From contig OZ241848.1 in assembly GCA_965202795.1 (NCBI GenBank), forward strand, positions 1 to 64,000: a stretch of 64,000 nucleotides of DNA. Direction: 5' to 3'. Positions 28,482 to 38,314 of the stretch are shown here, piece after piece; position 1 is the stretch's first letter, and each line of letters opens with the position of its first letter. Origin of the DNA: JACOND01 sp965202795 (lineage in GTDB: Bacteria > Bdellovibrionota > Bdellovibrionia > Bdellovibrionales > UBA1609). Position numbers and translations under genes: made by a program. Under the pieces are notes generated by a model. That model was given only the letters and a program-made list of their open reading frames with translations. It made no database searches and was not told where the DNA came from.

Positions 28482-29157
28482 AATGGCCTCCTTAGTTTTG
28501 TTTGTTAACTGGGGGGATTTTCTTATGACTGGCTTTGAAGCCGGCGCCGCAAAAACCTGTCAGAATTTTTAAGGACTTCTATCCATAAAAACAGCCCTTG
28601 GGCGGGAAAACAAGCAAAAAACGAAAAAATAAAAGCCTCCCCCCTTAATCCCTCTATAATGCGGCGCGAAATAAAAACGGGAAATGGCAGCTTTTTGTCC
28701 TGCCATTCCAGGGGGAATCTGTGGCCAAACAAAGCAAAATGCCTGGGAAAAAGCGGGAATGGAGGGCTTTCCTCCCCTCCCCACGGAAAACCGGCTGAAG
28801 CTGCTAAAAAAGGCCGGCAGCCAGGGCATGCCGCATGGCGGCAAAAACTCAGCCAGCCCCTGAGCCTCCCCCCTGACAGGGAAGCTCCCGCCTCCTTGGC
28901 AGCGCTTCCGCCGGCCCGCCCGAGCCTCCCCCCTGACAGAAGAATCCCTGCTGCCAGCTCTCCCCCTGTCCCCAGCATTGAACCCACCGGCGGAAACAGC
29001 CGCGAAGTCAGTCCTCAGGCGCCGACAAGGGGGAATGGCTGCGAGGCCGGCCTTCAAAACAAATGCCGCGGGGCCGGCTAAACCCGGCCGCATTGAAGCG
29101 CCGAAAGGCGGCTCAAGTTTTCAGCCAAGGCAACGCGCGGCAGGCCAAAAGGGCAGC
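28482..29157. repeat. Rpn-unit intergenic segment, copy 2
   Basis: Nearly identical to 26713-27389, differing by a few substitutions, for example GCCATTCCAGGGGG for GCCATGCCAGTGGG. This shows recent duplication. Family A text and two hairpin modules; no gene. Confidence 0.75.
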
Positions 29158-29418
29158 TTACTCAGCCTTGCTATTTTGATTGCTCGCTTTCGCTCGGCTT
29201 TGATCGCCCGCTGGCGCGGGGCTTTTGATCTCGCCGTTTTTGAACTTGATGATCTCAGCTTCAGGCAGGCCAGTCACCTCAGAAATAAATGGAATTTCCA
29301 AATTTTTCTGCAGCATGTTTAAAATGACTGCCCGGCGCTCTTCCTGACGGCCTTCCTGACGGCCTTCCTGACGGCCTTCCTGGCGATTCCTTACTGCAAT
29401 TTCCTCTCTTACATTCAT
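29158..29418 (-). CDS. Stand-alone RpnS-like C-terminal cassette 2
   Basis: 86 residues from the ATG at 29416-29418 with AAAGGAGGTTAT upstream. MNVREEIAVRN is followed by three RQEG units plus RQEE, then the LQKNLEIPFISEV-type C-terminus shared with full-length copy 2. The open frame extends upstream to 29595 through non-Rpn sequence. It lies downstream of full-length copy 3 on the same strand, yet its tail type differs from copy 3. If it is an antitoxin it may act on other copies in trans. Confidence 0.65.
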   Translation of the reverse strand: MNVREEIAVRNRQEGRQEGRQEGRQEERRAVILNMLQKNLEIPFISEVTGLPEAEIIKFKNGEIKSPAPAGDQSRAKASNQNSKAE

Positions 29419-29642
29419 ATAACCTCCTTTTGGCAATATGCCATCTCTGACTGCTCTCTCCTCCGCAGCCTTCAAAACCTCTGGATCTTGGCGCCGCGTC
29501 AAAAACACCAGCCACGAGTTTTTATTGCTGTCCAGTCCAGGCCGCCAGGCGATAGCCTTGTCACTCCGCAGAACGGCCAAAAGGCCAGCCAACAAACAGG
29601 CCGCGAGAATAGCCGCCAGGCCGTCCCAATAATAAGCGCAGC

Positions 29643-30758
29643 TTACTCAGCCTTGCCGCTTTGAGCGCCCGCTTTCGGCTGGCTTTGAGCGCCCGCGGGG
29701 GCAGGGCTTTTGATCTCGCCGTTTTTCAGCTGGTGAATTTCCGCTTCAGGCAGGCCAGTCACTTCAGAAATAAAGGGAATTTTCAAATTTTTCTGAAGCA
29801 GATTTAGAGCCACTTCTTTATGGCCTTCCTGACGGCCTTCCTGACGGCCTTTCTTGACACCTCTCTTGATGCCAACCTGTATGTTCCTTTCTGCAATTTC
29901 TTCTCTTACATTCATATAACCTCCTTTTGGCAATATGCCATCTCTGACTGCTCTCTCCTCCGCAGCCTTCAAAACCGCTAGAGAAATCCCATAACCATGC
30001 TCCAAATACAAAGAAGCTCCCAGCATCAAATCTTCATCGCTCTTGAAACAATCATTGAGCGAAGCAAAAAACCTGTCAACAAACGCGGCATCATCCGCCC
30101 GCGGCTCATGGATATTACTTAGCAAAAGCAGCCCCGGACAGCAGTTTAAAGCGCCCTCCCTAAGCGCCGCCAGAACACGCTCCCCGCGGATAAAATCCAA
30201 AACCAGCATCTTAAAATCTATCATAAAATCCCAGACAGTCAAGGGGTTTTTTGCAAAAAAATCCTCCTCAAGACATTCGCGATACCCGGCTGCGGGAACA
30301 GCCGGCGGGCCGGCCCTGTCCGCAGATCCGCCCCCGGCCCGCTTCAAATCCGCTGGCGGAGCATAAGGCTCCCGCCCCTGATGGGCAAAAACAGACAAAA
30401 TGCCGGGAATCCGCCCGCGCTTTTTGAAATAATCCTCTATAAAGCTGTTCTGATAGCCTCTCAGCTGCCAGACAGCCTTGCGGCCAATCTTCTCCGCCTT
30501 ATGCTCAATTAACACAGAAAGCCAGGGGCAATCCTCTGGAGCGCCCTTGATTGGAACAGCAAGCAGCAGATCTGCCATTTTTCCATCGGGAAAGGTGTCT
30601 TTGTCGAGCCTGGCGCGCTTAAGATCAAGGCAGAGAAGGTCCTGCTCAGGCAGAGCCAGCATCAAAAGCTCCGGCGTTATTTGAGGATGGCCGAAAAGCC
30701 TTTTAAAAAAACTGTCATGCGGGTTGGGCTGTTTTTGAGCCGCTGGCTTTGCCTCCAT
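29643..30758 (-). CDS. Rpn-family nuclease, full-length copy 3
   Basis: 371 residues starting MEAKPAAQ, otherwise as copies 1 and 2, with the intact D...ExK core. The internal ATG at 29913-29915 with AAAGGAGGTTAT would give 90 residues. The tail has NIQVGIKRGVKKG, two RQEG units, then HKEVALNLLQKNLKIPFI and EIHQLKNGEIK, a third tail type shared with full-length copy 4 and cassettes 4 and 5. The 5' leader is the same as in the other copies. Confidence 0.88.
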   Translation of the reverse strand: MEAKPAAQKQPNPHDSFFKRLFGHPQITPELLMLALPEQDLLCLDLKRARLDKDTFPDGKMADLLLAVPIKGAPEDCPWLSVLIEHKAEKIGRKAVWQLRGYQNSFIEDYFKKRGRIPGILSVFAHQGREPYAPPADLKRAGGGSADRAGPPAVPAAGYRECLEEDFFAKNPLTVWDFMIDFKMLVLDFIRGERVLAALREGALNCCPGLLLLSNIHEPRADDAAFVDRFFASLNDCFKSDEDLMLGASLYLEHGYGISLAVLKAAEERAVRDGILPKGGYMNVREEIAERNIQVGIKRGVKKGRQEGRQEGHKEVALNLLQKNLKIPFISEVTGLPEAEIHQLKNGEIKSPAPAGAQSQPKAGAQSGKAE

Positions 30759-31343
30759 AATGGCCTCCTTAGTTTTGTTTGTTAACTGGGGGGATTTTCT
30801 TATGACTGGCTTTGAAGCCGGCGCCGCAAAAACCTGTCAGAATTTTTAAGGACTTCTATCCATAAAATACAGCCCTTGGGCGGGAAAACAAGCAAAAAAC
30901 GAAAAAATAAAAGCCTCCCCCCTTAATCCCTCTATAATGCGGCGCGAAATAAAAACGGGAAATGGCAGCTTTTTGTCCTGCCATGCCAGTGGGAATCTGT
31001 GGCCAAACAAAGCAAAATGTCTGGAAAAAATGAGGGAATGACGGCTTTCCCTCCTGACAGAAGGATCCCTGCTGCCAGATCCCCCCTGTCCCCAGCATTG
31101 AACCCACCGGCGGAAACAGCCGCGAAGTCAGTCCTCAGGCGCCGACAGGGGGGAATGGCTGCGAGGCCGGCCTTCAAAACAAGTCCCCTCTGTCCTGGTC
31201 TCTGCCTCGCCAGGCTGGAATGGCTGCGAGGCCGGCCCTCAAAACAAATGCCGCGGGGCCGGCTAAACCCGGCCCGCATTGAAGCGCCGAAAGGCGGCTC
31301 AAGTTTTCAGCCAAGGCAACGCGCGGCAGGCCAAAAGGGCAGC
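30759..31343. repeat. Rpn-unit intergenic segment, shortened copy 3
   Basis: Same leader and family A start as 26713-27389, but an internal part containing the hairpin modules is missing. The text jumps from GAATGACGGCTTTCC to CTCCTGACAGAAGGATCCC. It also carries an extra segment (CCTCTGTCCTGGTCTCTGCC near 31188) related to 38957 and 24955. No gene is supported. Confidence 0.6.
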
Positions 31344-31822
31344 TTACTCAGCCTTGCCGTTTTGATCGCCCGCTTTCAGCTGGCTTTGAGCGCCCGCGGG
31401 CGCGGGGCTTTTGATCTCGCCGTTTTTGAATTTGACGATCTCAGCTTCAGGCAGGCCAGTCACCTCAGAAATAAAGGGAATTTCCAAATTTTTCTGCAGC
31501 ATGTTTAAAATGACTGCCCGGCGCTCTTCCTGACGGCCTTCCTGACGGCCTTTCTTGACACCTCTCTTGATGCCAACCTGTATGTTCCTTTCTGCAATTT
31601 CCTCTCTTACATTCATATAACCTCCTTTTGGCAATATGCCATCTCTGACTGCTCTCTCCTCCGCAGCCTTCAAAACCGCTAGAGAAATCCCATAACCATG
31701 CTCCAAATACAAAGAAGCTCCCAGCATCAAATCTTCATCGCTCTTGAAACAATCATTGAGCGAAGCAAAAAACCTGTCAACAAACGCGGCATCATCCGCC
31801 CGCGGCTCATGGATATTACTTA

Positions 31823-32300
31823 GGCTGTGTCTGAAAAGTCATAAATACCTCAAAATCATTCCCAATTTAACCATTCCAAGATAATGAGAGGCTGATTTTT
31901 CATAGCGGGTGGCAATCCTCCTTGACTCCTTCAGCCAGCCTATACAGCGCTCAATAACATTCCTCCTTTTATAAACTCTCTTGTTAAAAGAAACTGCCGC
32001 CCGGCTATTCCTCTTCCCAGGGATAACATCTTTTGAGTATCCATAAAATGCCGTTGACAATCTCCCGATTATTCCTGGGCGGGCGGCCCATTCTTTTTCT
32101 CTTCGGAAGCATCCCCTTTATTTTTTCCCATTGAGCGTCTGTTAATGTGTGTCTTTCTTTTTTCATGCTGCCCTCCCCTGATTTTCGTCTGGTTATTTGT
32201 TTAATGAAGCCTCCCCGCGGCAAACCGCGGAATTAACCCTACAGCTGTTAAATAATAAAAAAACCTCGCTTGTCAAGAGGGAAACTTTTCAGACACAGCC
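31823..32300 (-). mobile_element. IS5-family element, internally deleted (MITE-like)
   Basis: 478 bp with perfect 17-bp terminal inverted repeats GGCTGTGTCTGAAAAGT and a TA target duplication; the uninterrupted sequence is seen in copy 3 at 30120. It keeps the transposase N-terminus (32005-32223: LTDAQWEKIKGMLPKRKR..., a DUF4096-type helix-turn-helix) and the C-terminus (31839-32060: NVIERCIGWLKESRRIATRY). The catalytic middle is missing, so it cannot transpose by itself but could be moved in trans. Confidence 0.85.
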
Positions 32301-32692
32301 TAGCAAAAGCAGCCCCGGACAGCAGTTTAAAGCGCCCTCCCTAAGCGCCGCCAGAACACGCTCCCCGCGGATAAAATCCAAAACCAGCATCTTAAAATCT
32401 ATCATAAAATCCCAGACAGTCAAGGGGTTTTTTGCAAAAAAATCCTCCTCAAGACATTCGCGATACCCGGCTGCGGGAACAGCCGGCGGGCCGGCCCTGT
32501 CCGCAGATCCGCCCCCGGCCCGCTTCAAATCCGCTGGCGGAGCATAAGGCTCCCGCCCCTGATGGGCAAAAACAGACAAAATGCCGGGAATCCGCCCGCG
32601 CTTTTTGAAATAATCCTCTATAAAGCTGTTCTGATAGCCTCTCAGCTGCCAGACAGCCTTGCGGCCAATCTTCTCCGCCTTATGCTCAATTA

Positions 32693-33856
32693 TTAAGGAG
32701 TCCACAAATATTCTCCAATATTAGGACTAAGGTATAAAAAAATATTTTTTTTTATGTTATGAAAAAAAAAGTGTTGTTTTATTTTTATGTTATGATAATG
32801 TGGTTTTATGAAAGAAAATGACGCGAGAAAATTAGATCGGCAGTCACAAGAGACTTTGCGGATTCGTGGAGTGAAGGCTATTCATTCAGATGTGAAACCG
32901 AAGGAAGTGGCTAAGCTTTTGGGTGTTTCCCGGAGAACAGTAGATGAATGGATGGCTAGATATGCGAATGGCGGCTGGGATAATTTAAAAAGAAGAAAAG
33001 CTCCAGGCCGCCCTCCTATTCTTAAAACGCATCAATTGAAGTGGATTTATGAAACAGTAACCAAAGACCCTCAACAATTAAAGTTTCCTTTTGCTTTATG
33101 GACTCGGAGGCGGGTTCAGGAGGCTATAAAATTGAAATATGGGACTGAGGTTAGCATTACAACTGTGGGCCGTGTAATGAGCCTTTTGGGTTTGACTTGT
33201 CAGAAGCCGCTGCGCAAGGCTTATGAGCAAAACCCATCTCTTGTCAAGAAGTGGCAGAAAAAAGAATTTCCAAATATAAAGAAGTTAGCTAAAAGGGAGG
33301 GGGCGCAAATTTATTTTGGCGATGAGTCTGGTTTGCGGTCAGATTATCATAGCGGGACGACTTGGGCTCCTAAAGGGAGGACTCCGGTGGTGAAGAGTAC
33401 GGGCAGGCGTTTTAGCTTAAATATGATTTCAGCTATTTCTTCTAAAGGCGGCATGAGATTTATGACTGTAAGGGGCGGTGTTACGGGGAAGGTGTTTATT
33501 TCATTTTTAAAGCGGCTGATTTTGGATGTGAGCGGGCCTGTTTATTTGATTGTGGATGGTCATCCTGTGCATAAGTCAAAGAGGGTGCGTGAGTTTGTGG
33601 AATCGACGGAGGGCATGCTGAAGTTATTTTATCTTCCGCCATATGCTCCTGATTTGAATCCAGATGAATTGGTTTGGAATCATTTAAAATGTCATTATAT
33701 TGGAAAATTATGTATAAGAACAGGAGAGGAGCTTCAGAAAAAGACTACTCATTACTTAAAATCTTTGCAAAGAAAACCTGATATTATTAGAGGTTTCTTT
33801 TTAAAACCTTCTTTAAGATATATTATAAAATGAGAGAATATTTATGAACTCCTTAA
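32693..33856 (+). mobile_element. IS630-family element
   Basis: 1164 bp with imperfect terminal inverted repeats, TTAAGGAGTCCACAAATATT on the left against a right end reading AATATTTATGAACTCCTTAA. It is flanked by a duplicated TA (32691-32692 and 33857-33858) inside an Rpn copy. TA target choice is characteristic of IS630/Tc1 elements. Confidence 0.88.
32808..33833 (+). CDS. IS630-family transposase
   Basis: 341 residues, intact. N-terminal helix-turn-helix VAKLLGVSRRTVDEWMARY (about 33-51) and a GRPP linker. The DDE catalytic core has FGDESG (first Asp), YLIVDGHPVHKS (second Asp) and YAPDLNPDELVWNHLK (Glu). Length is normal for the family. It is oriented opposite to the Rpn genes it interrupts. 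A/T-run-rich ends lie between the gene and the inverted repeats. Probably recently active, given the clean target duplication. Confidence 0.93.
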   Translation: MKENDARKLDRQSQETLRIRGVKAIHSDVKPKEVAKLLGVSRRTVDEWMARYANGGWDNLKRRKAPGRPPILKTHQLKWIYETVTKDPQQLKFPFALWTRRRVQEAIKLKYGTEVSITTVGRVMSLLGLTCQKPLRKAYEQNPSLVKKWQKKEFPNIKKLAKREGAQIYFGDESGLRSDYHSGTTWAPKGRTPVVKSTGRRFSLNMISAISSKGGMRFMTVRGGVTGKVFISFLKRLILDVSGPVYLIVDGHPVHKSKRVREFVESTEGMLKLFYLPPYAPDLNPDELVWNHLKCHYIGKLCIRTGEELQKKTTHYLKSLQRKPDIIRGFFLKPSLRYIIK

Positions 33857-34105
33857 TAACACAGAAAGCCAGGGGCAATCCTCTGGAGCGCCCTTGATTG
33901 GAACAGCAAGCAGCAGATCTGCCATTTTTCCATCGGGAAAGGTGTCTTTGTCGAGCCTGGCGCGCTTAAGATCAAGGCAGAGAAGGTCCTGCTCAGGCAG
34001 AGCCAGCATCAAAAGCTCTGGCGTTATTTGAGGATGGCCGAAAAGCCTCTTAAAAAACATGTCATGCGGGTTGGGCTGTTTTTGAGCCGCTGGCTTTGCA
34101 TCCAT

Positions 34106-35203
34106 AATGGCCTCCTTAGTTTTGTTTGTTAACTGGGGGGATTTTCTTATGACTGGCTTTGAAGCCGGCGCCGCAAAAACCTGTCAGAATTTTTAAGGAC
34201 TTCTATCCATAAAATACAGCCCTTGAGCGGGAAAACAAGCAAAAAACGAAAAAAATAAAAGCCTCCTGCTCCCTTCTCCTCCCTTAATGCCCCTAAGATG
34301 CAGCGCATAATAAAGGGGGGTGATGGAGGGCTTTCTCCCCGCCGAAAACCAGCTGAAGCCCCTAAAAAGGGGAGCGGGCGGCTCCGGGCCACAGCAAAAA
34401 CTCAGCCAGCCCCTGGACTGCCCCCCTGACAGGAAGGCCACCTGCCGCCAGAACTCCACTCCCCCCGTGCCCCCGGCGGGCGCTGAACCCGCCTGCGGAA
34501 ACAGCCGCGAGGCCAGCCCTCCGCCACCAACAGAGGGGAATAGCCGCGAGACCGGCCAGCGAAACAAGCCTTCCCAGTCCCAGTGCCAAACCCGCTCTCT
34601 CCAAATCCCCGCTCCCTCCATGTTCCCCCGTTCCCAGCGCTGAACCTCCGTTTCCCCCGCTCCCAGCGCCGGAGCCAGCGCTTCCTCCAGCCCCCGCCTC
34701 TCTCTGCTCTCCCTCCCTGACAAAACCCCTTTTGCCCCTCACCGCGCCAAAAGACCTCTCCCCGCTCCAGCCAAAGCGCTGCCCAGCCGCCCGCCGGCTC
34801 TCTCCGCTTTTTCCAGATCCCAGCGCCGAACCGCGGCTTTTCCCGCGGCCCCAGCGCATTGACGCCCCGAAAGCTGCTTCCCTGCTAAGCCAATGCCCTG
34901 TCCAGCACAGCTCACTTCCTCTGCTTTTCCCGTTCCCAGCGCTGAACCTGCCTCCATTCCCCAAAATGGGGACATTTTTTTCAAAAACAGGGGGTTTAGA
35001 GCCGGAAACTTCTCACAAACAGGATGAATCAGATCAAAATGGAGGCATTTTTCCGAAATCAGGCTTGATTTTCTAAAAAAAAAATGTTTTGATTATATTG
35101 AGGGCTTTTACAATTCAAGGCAGATACATCCCCCCCCCCTTGACAATAAAAGCTCGGTGAAACATGCAAAAATAACGCTAAGCATGCGCCCTCAAGACAG
35201 ATC
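34106..35203. repeat. Intergenic repeats upstream of the interrupted Rpn copy
   Basis: 34106-34250 is the common Rpn leader. 34251-34560 is family A (GCCTCCTGCTCCCTTC, CTGAAGCCCCTAAAAAGG) with GGAAACAGCCGCGAGGCCAG near 34496. 34570-34960 is degenerate 31-bp-type text. 34970-35203 is AT-rich with a C-run at 35131 and a TTGACA at 35141 that could drive the sce7726-like gene. No other gene is supported. Confidence 0.55.
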
Positions 35204-35245
35204 ATGCCTGCAGCTGACGCCTGCCTTAGAAAAAAAGGAATAATT

Positions 35246-35866
35246 ATGACTAAAAAATGGGATGAAAAGAAAATTAAAGCTCTTCTGATTGATTACCTTA
35301 TAGAAAAGGGGGAAGGGCATATAATATGCTCAGAAGCTCCTTTTTTAGGAGGAAAAAGATGGGCGGATATTTTAGAAATTAAAGAAAACGCGCTTGCAGC
35401 CTATGAAATAAAAAGTGACTTAGACTCGCTTATTAAATTGAAAGAGCAGCTGGCTGATTACGCAGACACTTTTAACGAAATTTATGTTATTTTATCAAAA
35501 AAGTTTGCGGGACAGCATAAAGATTTGCCAAAAAATATAGGATATTTTTGGGTTGATCCTGATAAAGAAAAGATTATTCTGAAACGAAAATCTAAAAAAA
35601 AGACGCGCTTATCTAAAAAAAACTTAAGCTGCTTTCTTTGGAAACAAGATATGCCGGTCAATTTGCGAAGACACAATGAATCTATTGATTTGACAAGAGA
35701 CAGAATTATTAAATCCAGCACAGCAAAATTTATTCACAATTTAGCATTAACAGCTCTGAAAAGAAGATATGCTGATCGGTTTAAATTGTTTTTAAAGGAA
35801 AAAAGCGATAGAACACATTTTTCGGAAATAAATGTGCTTACAAAAAAAGAGACAGACATTTGTTAA
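35246..35866 (+). CDS. sce7726-family protein (PD-(D/E)XK nuclease-like)
   Basis: 206 residues from the ATG at 35246, chosen because AAAAGGAATAATT precedes it; a 14-codon upstream extension is less likely. The core has KRWADILEIKENALAAYEIK and SDLDSLIKLKEQLADYADTF. This supplies the D...ExK pattern and the SDxDSLxxLxxQLxxY motif of the family. Such proteins are predicted nucleases usually next to sce7725/beta-type proteins. It converges on the beta-family gene and the 3' ends overlap by 29 bp. Probable effector of the four-gene module; inferred. Confidence 0.8.
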   Translation: MTKKWDEKKIKALLIDYLIEKGEGHIICSEAPFLGGKRWADILEIKENALAAYEIKSDLDSLIKLKEQLADYADTFNEIYVILSKKFAGQHKDLPKNIGYFWVDPDKEKIILKRKSKKKTRLSKKNLSCFLWKQDMPVNLRRHNESIDLTRDRIIKSSTAKFIHNLALTALKRRYADRFKLFLKEKSDRTHFSEINVLTKKETDIC

Positions 35867-36941
35867 TTTTTTTTAACCTGAAGTACTGTTTTGTCATATA
35901 TAAATTAGATCGAACGGCTATCCAGTGTGAAGGATTTTTCCCTCTGGGACTGCCTTGACTGGCATGCTGTATTTCTTTATCTCCCCATGCGGCAGCCTGA
36001 GTTATTTTTTGATATTTTTTATCTTGAAGAATTTTTACCGCGCATAAATCATAAGAGCCGTCATCTCTTCTATAACGATGATAGAAAAAAGTTTTTTCAT
36101 CTGATGACACAGCATCAATTCTTGGAATCCAGCCCCCTCCTCCTGTATCATACCTTGCCGGATGAATTGAGCCATAATCTCCATGATAAATTTTTTCTGA
36201 ATGGGAGAAAAAATTTTGAAACTCGCTCTCTGTAATTTTAAACGCGCCATAAGAGTCTTCTCCGTTATATCCTTTATCCATAACAGATTTTGGAAAACTT
36301 GAAAAAGCATACACGAAAGCATGTATCTTATCATCTGTTAAATCATCATTTATTTTTTTTACGCTTTCTTTAAATTTATTAAGCTTATTGTTATTGTAAA
36401 CCGGTATAAATTTTCCGTCTAAAATAATGATTATTTTATTATGCGGCCGCAGCTCCCTGCAAAAAGAAAGGAAGTCGTTTATATATTTAAAAGTTGCATC
36501 TTGAAAAACATCTGCCCTGAATGCTAAATAATCAAAAGATTTTCCCAGAGATATAATTTGTTTCTTCACATCTCCTGTCTTGTGAGGATGGTAATTTGCC
36601 ATTGGAATAATAGAGGGAAACTTCTCCTTCATCCTCTTTAAAAAATTAACCCATTTTTCATACCCTTTGCTTCCATCATAAATCATCCTTTCTATTTCTT
36701 TGTTGGAATAAGAGGTTTCTGTGGTTAGATCAACAATAAAAGGCCTTTTATTAACCGCTTCATCCAGCTTCTCCAATTTCTTTTCTAATTTGCTTTCCAG
36801 GTTTTGTTTTGTTTTTCGCGATTTTGTTAGCTCAAAAACAGGAAGAATATTGTCTTTTACTGAAGGATCTAAAAGTCTGTATGCTTTTAATTCAGCATCT
36901 GTGGTTTTTAGTATTGGAAAGTAATAAAATTTTTTAGACAC
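35838..36941 (-). CDS. Beta-family protein (PF14350-like; sce7725 relative)
   Basis: 367 residues. The N-terminus YYFPILKTTDAELKAYRLLD and later PVFELTKSR match the opening of beta-family proteins, which also occur in phages. HGDYGSIHPARYD (about 255-267), GGGWIPRIDAV and AVRSNLYMTKQYF are the conserved C-terminal segments. The fold may resemble a TIM barrel; the role is unknown. Its start overlaps the end of the ImmA/IrrE gene by 8 bp, so the two are translationally coupled. Pairing with an sce7726 protein is a known genomic association. Confidence 0.8.
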   Translation of the reverse strand: MSKKFYYFPILKTTDAELKAYRLLDPSVKDNILPVFELTKSRKTKQNLESKLEKKLEKLDEAVNKRPFIVDLTTETSYSNKEIERMIYDGSKGYEKWVNFLKRMKEKFPSIIPMANYHPHKTGDVKKQIISLGKSFDYLAFRADVFQDATFKYINDFLSFCRELRPHNKIIIILDGKFIPVYNNNKLNKFKESVKKINDDLTDDKIHAFVYAFSSFPKSVMDKGYNGEDSYGAFKITESEFQNFFSHSEKIYHGDYGSIHPARYDTGGGGWIPRIDAVSSDEKTFFYHRYRRDDGSYDLCAVKILQDKKYQKITQAAAWGDKEIQHASQGSPRGKNPSHWIAVRSNLYMTKQYFRLKKINKCLSLFL

Positions 36942-37452
36942 GATTCAAATATCCCATTTTGTAAGCCTTATAGCGAATAGCGCTGATTGAAACATCAAAT
37001 TTATCAGCTAAATCTCCAATTTTTGTAATGCCTCTATCAAGATATTTTTTGAATTTTTCATTGGGAATTAACAATTCCCCCGCATAATTATTGGCTTCTA
37101 TTTCAATAGAATCAACCTCATTAGCCCTAAATAAAGCCATATCTTCATGTTTTTGATTCTGAATTTTATGTCTATGCAAAATATAATGGGCGAATTCATG
37201 CGCCAATGTAAATCTCTGCCTTTGCCTGCTGTGATATTTGTTAACTCCAATAATCCATTTTGTCTCTCGTTTTTCAATATACCCGGAAATATCATAATCC
37301 ATATCTTCTTTACAAATTTCAATGCCGCGGCTTTTTATAATTTTTTCAATATCCAAAGGATAATCCGCATCAGCTCTTGGAATCAGAAGGTCATGAGAGT
37401 CAGCTATTTGACTGGCAGGAAATCCGCGCTTTTCAGGATAAATCGTCGCCAT
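36934..37452 (-). CDS. ImmA/IrrE-family metallopeptidase
   Basis: 172 residues with the zinc site FTLAHEFAHYILH (about 83-95) and a downstream SIEIEANNYAGELLIP glutamate region. The C-terminal helical segment DLADKFDVSISAIRYKAYKM resembles the regulator-binding or helix-turn-helix part. Such peptidases cleave or antagonise repressors after DNA damage or infection. Middle gene of a coupled three-gene operon: it overlaps the membrane-protein gene by 20 bp and the beta-family gene by 8 bp. It may switch the module on by cleaving a repressor; inferred, since no XRE repressor is adjacent. Confidence 0.88.
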   Translation of the reverse strand: MATIYPEKRGFPASQIADSHDLLIPRADADYPLDIEKIIKSRGIEICKEDMDYDISGYIEKRETKWIIGVNKYHSRQRQRFTLAHEFAHYILHRHKIQNQKHEDMALFRANEVDSIEIEANNYAGELLIPNEKFKKYLDRGITKIGDLADKFDVSISAIRYKAYKMGYLNRV

Positions 37453-38002
37453 TCTTTTGCTCTCCTATTGTTTCATCCGCGCCTTTCTTTGCGCTCTCTT
37501 CTAAAGAGAAAACTCTTTTCTCTAATTTTCCTATTTTATCAAATTCACCGCTTATATCTTCTCCCCATTCGTTAACTTTATTACTGATATCTTTTTTAAT
37601 GCTATCATGGAATGCTTTAGTTTTTAAAAAGCTGTCAATATGCTGTTTTGCATGCTCCTTGTTTTTTTCCTCTGAGCCAACTTTTATGTAAATAAACGAT
37701 CCGGCCACAAAAATGCCAAGGACGCCAATTAAGACAGTTATAATAGTGTCATAATAAGCTAAAGTCTGGGTAAATAATGAATCAAAAGAAATAACTTTTC
37801 CCGCTTCTATCAAGTCTTTTATTTTTTCCATCTCTTTGCCGCTTAATTGAGGGGCAATAAAAAAAGAGTTTTTAAAGCTTTCTATTCTGTTCCAGCCCAC
37901 AAAATGTTTAAGGGCAAAAAATGCAATAAATGAACAGAATAATGCCCCAGACAGAAAGCAAAACCCCTGGCAGAATTTTACAAAATACTTGTTTTTTAAC
38001 AT
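37433..38002 (-). CDS. Two-TM membrane protein with C-terminal coiled coil
   Basis: 189 residues. TM1 is about residues 11-32 (CQGFCFLSGALFCSFIAFFA), TM2 about 84-106 (TIITVLIGVLGIFVAGSFIY), and a charged helical tail of about 80 residues is probably cytoplasmic. No named family is recognised. First gene of the operon, overlapping the ImmA/IrrE gene by 20 bp. Membrane proteins of this layout can serve as anchors or abortive-infection effectors. AT-rich. Confidence 0.7.
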   Translation of the reverse strand: MLKNKYFVKFCQGFCFLSGALFCSFIAFFALKHFVGWNRIESFKNSFFIAPQLSGKEMEKIKDLIEAGKVISFDSLFTQTLAYYDTIITVLIGVLGIFVAGSFIYIKVGSEEKNKEHAKQHIDSFLKTKAFHDSIKKDISNKVNEWGEDISGEFDKIGKLEKRVFSLEESAKKGADETIGEQKNGDDLS

Positions 38003-38090
38003 TTGATTGTCTCGTTTTCGCTATAAAAGGGCATAAATGTTGAAATATCTTTATTTTAAGCTTTTGTTTTTTTCTTCCTGGAATTGATTA

Positions 38091-38118
38091 AACCTCGCCT
38101 TTTTAGAGGTTTTTTTAA
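38091..38118 (+). terminator. Possible stem-loop with T-run
   Basis: AACCTC (38091-38096) pairs with GAGGTT (38106-38111) and is followed by a T-run on the + strand. It lies upstream of the minus-strand operon and has no obvious + strand gene to terminate, so its role is uncertain. Confidence 0.25.
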
Positions 38119-38314
38119 TCGCTTTAGGTTTAATTCCCCGCGGCTTGCTGCCGCATTTCTCCTGAGCAAATATATCCATAAAAAACACAATATGTCAATT
38201 TTGCGTCAGCCTATGCCGGCGAAGCCAGCTTGCTTGATAGCCCGCTGCTTGCCGAAGGGGAGATTTCATTTATAAAAAAATCAGTTCCCTCAGCCTGAAA
38301 CCGCCACTCCCATG

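Larger units (their letters stand above)
31344..34105 (-). pseudogene. Rpn-family nuclease copy interrupted by two IS elements
   Basis: Three pieces make one gene: 33857-34105 (start, MDAKPAAQKQPNPHDMFFKR), 32303-32692 (EHKAEK to NCCPGLLLL) and 31344-31822 (the C-terminal part). Removing 31823-32300 and 32693-33856 with one TA of each duplicated target restores an intact 371-codon frame, the same length as copy 3. The distal piece still contains the internal ATG (31614-31616) with AAAGGAGGTTAT. A 90-residue RpnS-like product could therefore still be made while the toxin part is lost. Its tail has one RQEG plus RQEE and the IPFISEV-type end. Confidence 0.85.

Noticed and set aside
37147..37691. 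Plus-strand frames of 142 and 104 codons
   Set aside because: Antisense to the ImmA/IrrE and two-TM genes, which overlap in the normal operon manner and carry clear motifs.
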